Below are positions 29,808-38,435 of a DNA stretch of 64,000 nt, piece after piece; positions within the stretch are counted from its first letter, which is position 1, and every line of letters begins with the position of its first letter. The translations under genes and the position numbers were made by a program. The stretch is from Oxalobacteraceae bacterium (GTDB lineage: Bacteria > Pseudomonadota > Gammaproteobacteria > Burkholderiales > Burkholderiaceae_D), in assembly GCA_027490725.1 (NCBI GenBank), contig JAIXXN010000053.1:124001-188000 (forward strand), read 5' to 3'. Under the pieces are notes generated by a model. That model was given only the letters and a program-made list of their open reading frames with translations. It did no database searches and was not told the origin of the DNA.

Positions 29808-30692
29808 ATGGCGACGCCGCTCGAACAATTTCTGGTGCGCGCCGAAGCCCTGCTGGCGCGCGTAGAAGCGGTGCTGCCGGCCGCGCCACGCGAGCCGGAC
29901 TGGCGGCTGGCGCATGCTTTCCGCTGGCGCAAGCGCAGCGCGGGTGCCGGCGGTCATGCCGCCGGCTATCTGCAGGCGGTGACCCATCTGGCGCCGATCG
30001 CGCTTGATGACTTGCAGCACATCGGTCCGCAGAAGGCCCAGATCGAACAGAACACCCGCCAGTTCGTGCAGGGCAAGCCGGCCAATAATGTGCTGCTGAC
30101 GGGCGCACGCGGCACCGGCAAGTCCTCGCTGATTAAAGCCTGTCTGAACCAGTTCGGTGCCGAGGGGCTGCGCCTGATCGAAGTTGATAAGGCGGATCTG
30201 GCCGATCTGCCCGACATCGTCGATCTGGTCGCCGGGCGTCCCGAGCGCTTCGTGATCTTCTGCGACGATCTGTCGTTTGAAGAAGGCGAGCATGGTTACA
30301 AGGCACTGAAAGTGGCACTCGACGGCAGCATTGCCGCCCAGTCCGATAATGTGCTGATCTACGCCACCTCGAACCGGCGCCACCTGATGCCGGAGCGTAT
30401 GTCCGACAACAGCAGCTACCGCCACGACGAGGATGGCGACCTGCATCCGGGCGAAACGGTGGAAGAAAAAATCTCCCTGTCCGAACGTTTCGGCCTGTGG
30501 CTGAGCTTCTACCCGTTCAAGCAGGACGACTATCTGGCGATTGTGGCGCACTGGCTGGCGACGCTCGGTTGTACGCCGCAGCAGATCGACGCCGCCCGTG
30601 CCGATGCCTTGCGCTGGGCCTTGCTGCGCGGTTCCCGTTCGGGCCGGGTGGCGTGGCAGTTCGCCAAGGATTACGCGGGGCAGCACGCATGA
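29808..30692 (+). CDS. DUF815-family AAA-like ATP-binding protein
   Basis: A 294-residue protein with Walker A LLTGARGTGKSSLIK near residue 105 and a Walker B-like FVIFCDDLSFEE near residue 153, then VLIYATSNRRHLMPE and FGLWLSFYPFKQDDYL. These are characteristic of DUF815, ATPases of undefined role. The frame is open upstream into argJ, but the ATG at 29808, one base after the argJ stop, gives the conserved start. The chain argJ-DUF815-mutT is recurrent in betaproteobacteria. Confidence 0.88.
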   Translation: MATPLEQFLVRAEALLARVEAVLPAAPREPDWRLAHAFRWRKRSAGAGGHAAGYLQAVTHLAPIALDDLQHIGPQKAQIEQNTRQFVQGKPANNVLLTGARGTGKSSLIKACLNQFGAEGLRLIEVDKADLADLPDIVDLVAGRPERFVIFCDDLSFEEGEHGYKALKVALDGSIAAQSDNVLIYATSNRRHLMPERMSDNSSYRHDEDGDLHPGETVEEKISLSERFGLWLSFYPFKQDDYLAIVAHWLATLGCTPQQIDAARADALRWALLRGSRSGRVAWQFAKDYAGQHA

Positions 30693-31093
30693 GCGGGATA
30701 GTCGATGTGGCCGTTGGCGTGCTGATCAAACCGAATGGTGATGTGCTGCTGGGGCAGCGTCCCGAAGGCAAGCCGTATGCCGGTTACTGGGAGTTCCCTG
30801 GCGGCAAAGTCGATCCCGGCGAAACCATCTTTGCGGCGCTACAGCGCGAATTCATGGAAGAACTGGGGCTGACCATCCATAGTGCCGAAGCGTGGTGCGG
30901 GGTCGAGTATGTGTACCCGCACGCCCATGTGCGCCTGCATTTCTACCTGAGCCGTGACTGGCAAGGGGAGCCCCAGAGTCTGGAAGGACAGGCGTTTGCC
31001 TGGCAGGGGACGGTTGGTGTCGAGCCGCTGTTGCCGGCGACCATACCGTTACTGGGCTGGCTAGATGAGGTGCGTTACGCTGCAGCCGGCTGA
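30689..31093 (+). CDS. mutT: MutT-like Nudix hydrolase (8-oxo-dGTP diphosphatase)
   Basis: A 134-residue Nudix enzyme. The Nudix box GKVDPGETIFAALQREFMEELGL, spanning about residues 38-60, has all metal-binding positions (GX5EX7REXXEEXG). Size and the WEFPGGKV lead-in match MutT, which removes oxidised guanine nucleotides. The start overlaps the DUF815 stop (ATGA). The frame upstream runs far into that gene and is not the start. Confidence 0.92.
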   Translation: MSGIVDVAVGVLIKPNGDVLLGQRPEGKPYAGYWEFPGGKVDPGETIFAALQREFMEELGLTIHSAEAWCGVEYVYPHAHVRLHFYLSRDWQGEPQSLEGQAFAWQGTVGVEPLLPATIPLLGWLDEVRYAAAG

Positions 31094-31101
31094 GCCGGCT
31101 G
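31083..31101. terminator. hairpin between convergent mutT and yacG
   Basis: CAGCCGG (31083-31089) and CCGGCTG (31095-31101) form a GC-rich stem that includes the mutT stop. There is no U-run on either strand, so termination activity is uncertain. Confidence 0.4.
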
Positions 31102-31141
31102 GGTTGGCGCAGCAGCGGGCGCTGCGGACGGCGTGCGTGGC

Positions 31142-31315
31142 TTATTCTTCGTCGAGCGGGTCGACGGGCGGGGCGGCCGGAATCGTGTACTTTTCTTCGG
31201 CCCAGGCGCCCAGATCGATCTGTTTGCAGCGTTCCGAGCAGAACGGGCGGTAACGGTTCTCGGGCGTCCATTCAACTTTGGCGCCGCAGGTAGGGCAATC
31301 AACAACAGTGGTCAT
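31142..31315 (-). CDS. yacG: zinc-ribbon DNA gyrase inhibitor YacG
   Basis: A 57-residue protein. The sequence begins [16 protein letters not shown], then [19 protein letters not shown], giving the two CxxC-type zinc-binding pairs (C7, C10 and C26, C30) of YacG, and ends in an acidic tail. E. coli YacG binds GyrB and inhibits gyrase. It follows zapD by eight bases and coaE further up, the same coaE-zapD-yacG order as in E. coli. A different longer minus-strand frame overlaps here and is spurious. Confidence 0.95.
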   Translation of the reverse strand: MTTVVDCPTCGAKVEWTPENRYRPFCSERCKQIDLGAWAEEKYTIPAAPPVDPLDEE

Positions 31316-31323
31316 AGCTTACT

Positions 31324-32079
31324 TTAGAAATTGCACAGCGTGAGTTCGAACGGCACGTCGTCTTCCAGCGGCTTGGGTTTCAAGTCGCCATCCTGCGACG
31401 TGAAGCGCACCCACAGCATGTATTTATTGGCCGATACCTCGGGAATCGCGCCCATGGCTTCGTCCAGCGTCAGGCGCAGCATCTGGTAGACCTTGCCCTG
31501 CAACATCTGCTGGTAGCTCCCGGAGACCGCAATCATTTTGACGGCACCGCCGGAATCGCGCAGCAGGCGCAGCACCAGTGCCAGCGCATCGAACAGCGGC
31601 GACAGCGGGGCGAACCAGTTCATGATGTCGTGATAGCGTTGATCGACCGGGCGTTTCTGCCAAGCGTAGTAGGACGGCAGATCGAATTCGCAGGCGCCGC
31701 CGGGGATGATGGTGCGGCCGCGAATACTCATCAGCCATTCATTGTCGCGCACGTTCTGGCCCGTCTTGCCCTGGGCATTGACGAGGGCCGTGCTGACGCC
31801 ATCGAGCTCTTCCAGAATGGCATCCAGCGTTTCCGCCTGCACGTTCGGATTCATGCGATAGCCGAGCAGAGTCTGGCGCTGGCGTTCGAGTTCCTGCAGC
31901 AGATCCGATTTCAGATCGGCGCGGCCAGCCACTTCCAGCATGTCGAAGATCGTCGCCAGCGCCACATGATGTTGCATGGGATGGTCTTGTTGCACAAAAA
32001 ATTTGAATTTCTCGTACAGGTCCTCTAATCGCAACAACGTGCGGATGCGCTCGTTGAATGGATATTCGTAGACGATCAA
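31324..32079 (-). CDS. zapD: Z-ring stabilising protein ZapD
   Basis: A 251-residue cytoplasmic protein that crosslinks FtsZ filaments. It begins [19 protein letters not shown], the characteristic N-terminus, with a helical first half and a beta second half ([14 protein letters not shown], then [12 protein letters not shown]). Length is close to the E. coli protein. It lies downstream of coaE in the pilB-pilC-pilD-coaE-zapD-yacG series. Confidence 0.96.
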   Translation of the reverse strand: MIVYEYPFNERIRTLLRLEDLYEKFKFFVQQDHPMQHHVALATIFDMLEVAGRADLKSDLLQELERQRQTLLGYRMNPNVQAETLDAILEELDGVSTALVNAQGKTGQNVRDNEWLMSIRGRTIIPGGACEFDLPSYYAWQKRPVDQRYHDIMNWFAPLSPLFDALALVLRLLRDSGGAVKMIAVSGSYQQMLQGKVYQMLRLTLDEAMGAIPEVSANKYMLWVRFTSQDGDLKPKPLEDDVPFELTLCNF

Positions 32080-32140
32080 AATAACATCCCTTTAGGTGGA
32101 CTTGCGTGAATCCTGTGATTTTGAAGCAAGCGAAGCAAAA

Positions 32141-32779
32141 TTACAAACGTTGCGAGGTGTTTGTGGCGCTTCTTTTCGAAATTGCCAGATATAAATTGTG
32201 CAAATGGGTGATCTGGGGCGTTAAAGCCGCCAAATCACCACTATTGTCGATGACATCGTCGGCGGCAGCGAGGCGTTGCTGACGGCTGGCCTGCTGCGCC
32301 ATAATCGCCAGAACTTGCTGTTCAGGCAAGTTATTCCGGGCCATCACCCGTGCCACTTGCACGCTTTCCGGGCAATCGACGCAGACGATGCGGCTGACGC
32401 GGCTGCGCCAGGTGCCGGACTCGACCAGCAAAGGCACGGCGAACATCACATAGCTGCCGGTGGCAGCATGGGCGGCGGCCAGTGCGGCATCACGGATGCG
32501 CGGATGCAGGATGGCTTCGAGGCGGGCTTTCGCGCTGGTGTCGCTGAACACCAGCTGGCGCATGCGGGCACGGTCCATGGCGCCCCCGGGCTCGGCAAAA
32601 TCGGCGCCGAACTCGGCCAGAATGGCCGGCATGGCACTGCCGCCCGGCGCCGTCAGGCTGTGGGCGATCTGGTCGGTATCGATGACGCTGGCACCGAGCG
32701 CGGCGAACTGGTCGGCCACGGTGGACTTGCCGCTGCCGATACCGCCCGTCAGCCCGATCGCGAAAGTCAGCGCGGACAT
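32141..32779 (-). CDS. coaE: dephospho-CoA kinase CoaE
   Basis: Last enzyme of coenzyme A synthesis, 212 residues. The P-loop GLTGGIGSGKSTVAD is at the N-terminus, followed by GASVIDTDQIAHSLT, HPRIRDAAL and VPLLVESG, all standard CoaE motifs. It follows pilD by six bases. Confidence 0.96.
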   Translation of the reverse strand: MSALTFAIGLTGGIGSGKSTVADQFAALGASVIDTDQIAHSLTAPGGSAMPAILAEFGADFAEPGGAMDRARMRQLVFSDTSAKARLEAILHPRIRDAALAAAHAATGSYVMFAVPLLVESGTWRSRVSRIVCVDCPESVQVARVMARNNLPEQQVLAIMAQQASRQQRLAAADDVIDNSGDLAALTPQITHLHNLYLAISKRSATNTSQRL

Positions 32780-32785
32780 CGTGAA

Positions 32786-33655
32786 TCAGCCGAACAGTTG
32801 ACGGCTCAGGGCAGCCAGTTGCTCGCCATGCATTAGCGCGATCAGCCCGGCGCCGGCCAGATACGGGCCGAACGGAATCGGCTGGTTGCGGCCATGGCGA
32901 CGCAGCACGATCAGGCTGATGCCGACCACTGCACCGACCAGCGAGGACAGCAGAATAATAATCGGCAACATGGTCCAGCCCATCCACGCACCGAGAGCGG
33001 CCAGCAGCTTGAAGTCACCGTAGCCCATGCCCTCCTTGCCGGTTGCCAGCTTGAACAGCCAGTAAATCGCCCACAAAGACAGATAGCCGGCGGCGGCGCC
33101 CAGCACGGCCTCGTGCAGCGGCACGAAGGTATGGTTTAGATTGAGCAACAGACCGGCCCACAGCAGGGGCAGGGTAATGTCATCGGGCAGCAACTGGGTA
33201 TCGAGATCGATAAAGGTCAGCGCGATCAGGGCATACAGGAACAGCAGGCTGGACAGGCCCATCCAGCCGCTGCCGAAGCGCCAGATCACCCCGGCCGAGA
33301 GCAGACCGGTGACCAGCTCGATGATGGGGTAGCGCGCCGAGATCGGCGTCTTGCACTGGCTGCAGCGGCCGCGCAGCCACAGATAGCTGAGCACGGGAAT
33401 ATTTTCCAGCGCCGTGATCTGGTGACCGCACTGCGGGCAGGCCGAGCGCGGCAGCATCAGATTATAGCGATCCGTATGGGGCAGCGGCTGAGCGCTTTCC
33501 GACGCCACATAATTATCGGATTCGCGCTGCATCATTTTCGGAATACGGTGGATCACCACATTCAGAAAACTGCCAAACAGCAGGCCGAACAGGCCCGCCA
33601 CCAGACTGACGAGCGCCACACCGGCGGGAGCAAACAGAAGAGACGGTTCAGACAT
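32786..33655 (-). CDS. pilD: prepilin leader peptidase / N-methyltransferase PilD
   Basis: A 289-residue inner-membrane aspartic protease that cleaves and methylates type IV prepilins and type II pseudopilins. The cytoplasmic domain has the tetracysteine motif (CPQCGHQ and CSQCKTP). The two catalytic aspartates are in FIDLDTQLLPD and GYGDFKLLAALGAW. About seven hydrophobic segments are seen. It is separated from pilC by 255 bases that hold a repeat array. Confidence 0.96.
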   Translation of the reverse strand: MSEPSLLFAPAGVALVSLVAGLFGLLFGSFLNVVIHRIPKMMQRESDNYVASESAQPLPHTDRYNLMLPRSACPQCGHQITALENIPVLSYLWLRGRCSQCKTPISARYPIIELVTGLLSAGVIWRFGSGWMGLSSLLFLYALIALTFIDLDTQLLPDDITLPLLWAGLLLNLNHTFVPLHEAVLGAAAGYLSLWAIYWLFKLATGKEGMGYGDFKLLAALGAWMGWTMLPIIILLSSLVGAVVGISLIVLRRHGRNQPIPFGPYLAGAGLIALMHGEQLAALSRQLFG

Positions 33656-33728
33656 GGGAAAGGGGCCGGTAAATAATCACAGGCTATATTAAATCATCGT
33701 AGAAATATTGCTAGGCATAAATTCGACG

Positions 33729-33905
33729 AACCGGGGTCAGATCCGACATTCAGACACGTCCTCAACAGTAACCGGGGTCAGATCCGACATTCAGACACAG
33801 CCTCAACCGTTAAAGCAGGTTACAGCAGAGCTTGTGTCTAGATGTCGGATCTGACCCCGGTTTTAAAGTAGAGCTTGTGTCCGGATGTCGGATCTGACCC
33901 CGGTT
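33729..33905. repeat. REP-like inverted repeat array
   Basis: Four copies of a roughly 29-base unit with core GGGGTCAGATCCGACAT. Copies at 33729-33757 and 33770-33798 are direct; copies at 33834-33862 and 33877-33905 are inverted. The two halves can fold into a long hairpin centred near 33816. I recall this core as a widespread extragenic repeat in Oxalobacteraceae, associated with REP-type tyrosine transposases; no transposase is in the window. The array starts five bases after the pilC stop and may act as a terminator or mRNA stabiliser. Confidence 0.93.
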
Positions 33906-33910
33906 TTAGA

Positions 33911-35134
33911 TTAGACCACTGAGCCGAGTTTGAAGATGGGCAGGTACATGGCGACGACTAGGCCGCCGATCAGTACGCCGAGGATGACCATGATGGCCGG
34001 TTCCATCAGGCTCGAGAGGGTGGCGACGGCTTCGTCGACTTCTTCTTCGTAGAAGTCGGCGACTTTGCCTAGCATGGCGTCGAGCGAGCCAGATTCTTCG
34101 CCGATCGCGACCATCTGCGTGACCATGTTGGGGAAGACTTCGGCGTTCTGCATGGCCACCGTCAGGCTGGTGCCGGTGCTGACTTCGCTCTGTATCTTGC
34201 GCGTGGCGTCCAGATACACGGCGTTGCCAGCCGCGCCGCCCACCGAGTCCAGCGATTCAACCAGCGGTACGCCGGCCGCAAACATGGTGGCCAGCGTGCG
34301 GGTCCAGCGGGCGATGGTGGCTTTGCGGATGACGTCGCCAAATACGGGCAGGCGCAGCAGCAAGCGGTCCATAAAGCGCTGCATCTGCAGGGAGCGCTGC
34401 CAGGCGCGGAAGAAGAAGTAGATGGCGGCGAAGGTGCCGCCAAAGATGATGTACCACCATGCCACCACGAATTCCGACATGGCCATCACGAACAGGGTCG
34501 GCGCAGGCAGGTTGGCACCGAAGCTTTTGAAGACTTCCTTGAAGGCCGGTACTACCCAGATCATGATCACGGCCGTGACGATGAAGGCGACCGCCAGAAT
34601 CGAAATCGGGTACATCAGCGCCGATTTGATTTTGGCTTTGATGGCCAGCGTCTTTTCCTTGTAGATCGCGAGCCGGGTGAGCAGGTCTTCCAGAATCCCG
34701 GCCTGTTCCCCGGCGCCCACCAGATTGCAGAACAGCGGGTCGAAATACAGGGGGAATTTGCGGAAAGCCTGATTCAGGCTGGTGCCCGTTTCGATGTCGG
34801 CACGCAAGTCCAGCACCAGTTTCGAGACCGATGGGTTGGAATGACCTTTGCCGACGATGTCGAACGATTGCAGCAGCGGTACGCCGGCCTTCATCATCGT
34901 GGCCAGCTGGCGGGTGAACAGGGAGATATCCTTGTCGGTGATTTTCTTGCCACTGCGGTAGGCCTTCTTTTTGACCTTGGTGACCATGATGCCCTGCCGG
35001 CGCAAGGTCACATTCACCACCGCTTCGCCGCCGGCGCGCATCTCGCCGCGCACGGCTTTGCCGCTCTTGTCGCGGCCTTCCCACGCAAAAATCACTTCCT
35101 TGACCAGGTTGCCCTGGTTGCTCGATGTTGCCAT
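33911..35134 (-). CDS. pilC: type IV pilus inner-membrane platform protein PilC
   Basis: A 407-residue GspF-family protein coupling the pilus motor to the pilus base. Two T2SSF domains are visible: the first from LFTRQLATMMKAGVPLLQSF, the second from WTRTLATMFAAGVPLVESL. Three hydrophobic segments include the C-terminal MVILGVLIGGLVVAMYLPIF. It lies 11 bases after pilB. Confidence 0.96.
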   Translation of the reverse strand: MATSSNQGNLVKEVIFAWEGRDKSGKAVRGEMRAGGEAVVNVTLRRQGIMVTKVKKKAYRSGKKITDKDISLFTRQLATMMKAGVPLLQSFDIVGKGHSNPSVSKLVLDLRADIETGTSLNQAFRKFPLYFDPLFCNLVGAGEQAGILEDLLTRLAIYKEKTLAIKAKIKSALMYPISILAVAFIVTAVIMIWVVPAFKEVFKSFGANLPAPTLFVMAMSEFVVAWWYIIFGGTFAAIYFFFRAWQRSLQMQRFMDRLLLRLPVFGDVIRKATIARWTRTLATMFAAGVPLVESLDSVGGAAGNAVYLDATRKIQSEVSTGTSLTVAMQNAEVFPNMVTQMVAIGEESGSLDAMLGKVADFYEEEVDEAVATLSSLMEPAIMVILGVLIGGLVVAMYLPIFKLGSVV

Positions 35135-35145
35135 GGCGCGGTTTC

Positions 35146-36882
35146 CTATTCGTTGGTACAGCCAAGCACTTCTTCAAGGCTGGTCAGGCCGCTCTTCACC
35201 TTGAGCAGGCCCGACTGACGCAGCGATTTCACGCCTTCCTTTTCCGACTGGGCGGCAATTTCCATGGCGTTGCCGTGCGCCAGAATGATGGCTTCGATGG
35301 CCGGGGTGATCGGCATGATCTGGTAGATCCCCACCCGGCCCTTGTAGCCGCCGCCGTTGCAGCGCTCGCAGCCAACCGGGCCGTAGGGCTTCCAGCTACC
35401 GTCCAGATCGCTTTCGCGGAAGCCCGCTTTCAGCAGCAGCTCGGGCGAAATATCGACCGGCTGTTTGCAACTGCACAACCGGCGTGCCAGCCGCTGCGCC
35501 GTAATCAGGATCACCGAGGAGGCGATGTTGAACGGCGCCACGCCCATATTCATCAGTCGCGTCAGGGTCGACGGCGCGTCATTGGTGTGTAGCGTGGAAA
35601 ACACCATGTGACCCGTCTGCGCCGCCTTGACGGCGATGTCGGCCGTTTCCAGATCGCGGATTTCACCGACCATGATGATGTCGGGATCCTGACGCAGGAA
35701 CGACTTCAGCGCCACCGGGAAGGTCAGGCCCGCCTTGTCGTTGACGTTGACCTGATTCACGCCGGGCAAGTTGATCTCGGCCGGGTCTTCCGCTGTGGAG
35801 ATGTTGATGCCTGGCTTGTTGATCACGTTCAAGCAGGTGTATAGCGAGACGGTCTTGCCGGAACCGGTAGGTCCGGTCACCAGTACCATGCCGTAAGGAC
35901 GCTGGATGGCGTCGAGCAGCAACTCTTTCTGGTCCGGATCGTAACCGAGCGCATCGATGCCCATCTGCGCCTGCGTCGCATCCAGAATCCGCATCACGGT
36001 CTTTTCGCCGAACAGGGTCGGTAGCGTCGAGACCCGCAAGTCGATGGTCTTGGTAGGCGAGACGATCAGGCGCATGCGGCCATCCTGCGGCACGCGCTTT
36101 TCCGAAATATCGAGTTTGGCCAGCACCTTGATGCGTGATACCAATTTTTCTTTGATGGAAATCGGTGGCTGGGCGTGCTCGATCAGCACGCCGTCGACGC
36201 GGAAGCGTACCCGGTAGAACTTTTCGAACGGTTCGAAATGCAAATCGGAGGCGCCCATGTGCACCGCGTCCATCAGCATCTTGTTGAGGAAGCGCACCAC
36301 CGGCGCATCTTCGACATCGTTGTTGCTCGGGTCGGTTGCTGCGTTGGGCGAAATGATGTCTTCGTCTTCGGCAAATTCGATATCGGCCTGATCGCTGGCC
36401 AGATCGTTCAGCGCCTGCTCGTTATCTTTATTCAGCCGCGCCAGTAATAGCAGCAGGGCGTCGTGGGCGACGATGATGGGTTCGACCGTGGTTTCGGTCT
36501 GGAACTTAATCTGGTCGAGCGCCTGCGTGTTGGTGGGGTCGGAGATGGCCACCGTCATGCGGTTGCCCCGTTTCGCCAGCGCGATCACGCGCTGCGACTG
36601 CATCAGCCGGCTGTCGATGATTTTGCCGGGCAGGGCGTCGGGATTGAGCGCTTGCACATCCATGAGCGGATAGGCAAACGTTGCGGAGCAAAACTGGGCC
36701 AGACTGGCCGCGTCGATCGCATGGCTGTCCAGCAGCACATCGATAAAGGCTTGCTTGTCGGTCAGGGCTTTTTTCTGCAGCAACTCCGCCTGCGCGGCCG
36801 ATAGTCGCCCGGCCTGCAGCAGGGCCCGTGCTAGTCCCGGCATGGGCGCGCTGGACGCGGAGGTAGGGAGGACTGCTGCCAT
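35146..36882 (-). CDS. pilB: type IV pilus extension ATPase PilB
   Basis: A 578-residue hexameric ATPase powering pilus extension. The N-terminal T2SSE_N domain is followed by the ATPase core with Walker A VTGPTGSGKTVSLYT near residue 333, ISTAEDPAEINLPGVNQ, the Walker B-like region QDPDIIMVGEIRD, and a zinc-binding tetracysteine (LCSCKQP and CERCNGGG). No pilA or retraction ATPase is here, so those lie elsewhere. Confidence 0.97.
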   Translation of the reverse strand: MAAVLPTSASSAPMPGLARALLQAGRLSAAQAELLQKKALTDKQAFIDVLLDSHAIDAASLAQFCSATFAYPLMDVQALNPDALPGKIIDSRLMQSQRVIALAKRGNRMTVAISDPTNTQALDQIKFQTETTVEPIIVAHDALLLLLARLNKDNEQALNDLASDQADIEFAEDEDIISPNAATDPSNNDVEDAPVVRFLNKMLMDAVHMGASDLHFEPFEKFYRVRFRVDGVLIEHAQPPISIKEKLVSRIKVLAKLDISEKRVPQDGRMRLIVSPTKTIDLRVSTLPTLFGEKTVMRILDATQAQMGIDALGYDPDQKELLLDAIQRPYGMVLVTGPTGSGKTVSLYTCLNVINKPGINISTAEDPAEINLPGVNQVNVNDKAGLTFPVALKSFLRQDPDIIMVGEIRDLETADIAVKAAQTGHMVFSTLHTNDAPSTLTRLMNMGVAPFNIASSVILITAQRLARRLCSCKQPVDISPELLLKAGFRESDLDGSWKPYGPVGCERCNGGGYKGRVGIYQIMPITPAIEAIILAHGNAMEIAAQSEKEGVKSLRQSGLLKVKSGLTSLEEVLGCTNE

Positions 36883-37006
36883 AGAAAGCTCGGTCGGGAG
36901 AGGTGGCTGGATCCCGAAATAATGCTCTCAGGAACTATATTTGTAAAGCCGTTTGTCGTCGCACTGCCCGATTGTACGCGTGAGCGTTGTGTTTGGCCCC
37001 GCAAGC

Positions 37007-38296
37007 TTAGCGGGCGCGTGGCAGCGGCAACCGGATCAGCTTGACGACTTTGATGGCCTGATCGTGGGCTTGCACCACTTCGATGATGCACGGTCCCAGC
37101 TTGAGGCTGATGGGGGCGTCGGGGATTTCCTGCAACAGTTCCAGCAACAGGCCATTCACGGTTTTTGGACCATCGAGCGGGAAGTTCAGCCCCAGCCGCT
37201 TGTTAATGTCACGCAGCGCAGTGGCGCCTTCCAGCAGACATTCACCCTGTTCCGACCAGTCGAAACTGTCGGCGCGGGCCGCACCGGGCATGGAGGTGGT
37301 GAATTCGCCGATCATCTCTTCGATGATGTCGTCCAGTGTAACCAGCCCCTGCACTTCACCGTATTCATCGACGATGATGCCGAGCCGTTCGCGGTTTTCC
37401 TGGAAATACTGCAACTGGGTGAAAACGCCGGTGTCCTGCGGAATAAAATAAGGCGTGCTGAGCAGCTTGCGGAAGTCGTCCACCGTCAGTTCATCGGCCT
37501 GATTCAGCAGCGCCACGGCCTTGCGCACGTGCAGAATCCCGACGATGCGGTTGATCTCGCCTTCGTAGACGGGCAGCTTGTTGTGGTAGCAGGTGGTCAG
37601 CTCGTGTTTGATTTCGTCGACACTCAGTTCCAGATTCAGGGCTTCGATCTGGGCCCGTGGCGTCATCACATCTTCGACGGAAATGGTCTCCAGATCGAAC
37701 AGATTGAGCAGGATACTTTTGTGTTTCTGCGGCATGAAGTTGCCGCCTTCTAGCACGATCGAGCGCAACTCTTCCGGCGACAGCCGCGCTTCGTGGGCAT
37801 GCGCGCCCGCCTTGATGCGGAACAGCTTGAGGACGATATTGACGAACAGATTGACGAACCAGATCAGCGGTTTGGCCAGCGCCATCAGCGGTTTCAGCAC
37901 CATGCTGGTGGGCAGGGCGATGCGCTCCGGATAGGTGGCGCCGATCACTTTCGGGCTGATTTCGGCAAATACGATCAGCAGGAAGGCCACCACCCCGGTG
38001 GAAATGGTGATCACGTTATCGTCATGGCCGAACGATTCGATGGCGATGGCGGTGACCAGCGCAGTGGCCATGGCATTGATCAGGGTGTTGGCGATCAGCA
38101 CCAGTGACAGCAGTTTGTCGGTGCGTTCGAGCAGCCACAGGGTGGTGATGGCGCGGCGGCTGCCGCGTTTGGCCATGTGGCGCAAACGATAGCGGTTGGC
38201 CGCCATCAGGGCGGTTTCGGCCATGGCGAAAAAGGCCGAGCACAGTATCAGGAGTACGAGCGCAAGACATTGCGCCCAAAACGGCACGGTATCCAA
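37007..38296 (-). CDS. CNNM/CorC-family membrane protein (hemolysin-family)
   Basis: A 429-residue protein starting at TTG. Order: a CNNM (DUF21) membrane domain of about 200 residues with AFFAMAETALMAANRYRL and FAEISPKVIGATYPERIALP, a CBS pair (VMTPRAQIEALNL onward and GIIVDEYGEVQGLVTLDDIIEE), and a C-terminal CorC_HlyC domain. Relatives include YfjD/PaeA-type proteins linked to magnesium or polyamine export; the hemolysin label is historical. No ATG near the expected N-terminus exists, so TTG is accepted. Confidence 0.88.
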   Translation of the reverse strand: MDTVPFWAQCLALVLLILCSAFFAMAETALMAANRYRLRHMAKRGSRRAITTLWLLERTDKLLSLVLIANTLINAMATALVTAIAIESFGHDDNVITISTGVVAFLLIVFAEISPKVIGATYPERIALPTSMVLKPLMALAKPLIWFVNLFVNIVLKLFRIKAGAHAHEARLSPEELRSIVLEGGNFMPQKHKSILLNLFDLETISVEDVMTPRAQIEALNLELSVDEIKHELTTCYHNKLPVYEGEINRIVGILHVRKAVALLNQADELTVDDFRKLLSTPYFIPQDTGVFTQLQYFQENRERLGIIVDEYGEVQGLVTLDDIIEEMIGEFTTSMPGAARADSFDWSEQGECLLEGATALRDINKRLGLNFPLDGPKTVNGLLLELLQEIPDAPISLKLGPCIIEVVQAHDQAIKVVKLIRLPLPRAR

Positions 38297-38435
38297 GGGT
38301 CACCGTAAAGAATCTTGCATGGGAAACTGGCCGGCCTGATCACGGCACCGACGCAGACGATATGGTTTAACACAGCCACAGAACCTTTGATTCTAAGGCA
38401 AGCCGGCCTTCCGTGCAACTTTGCCGGGCGCTGGC

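Noticed and set aside
31075..31305. 76-codon minus-strand frame over the mutT-yacG junction
   Set aside because: Overlaps YacG in another frame; the 57-residue YacG frame has intact zinc ligands, this one is low-complexity Arg/Ala/Pro.
33656..33910. CRISPR array in the pilC-pilD gap
   Set aside because: Only four units, two in each orientation, with non-uniform spacers and no cas genes; fits a REP-like array.
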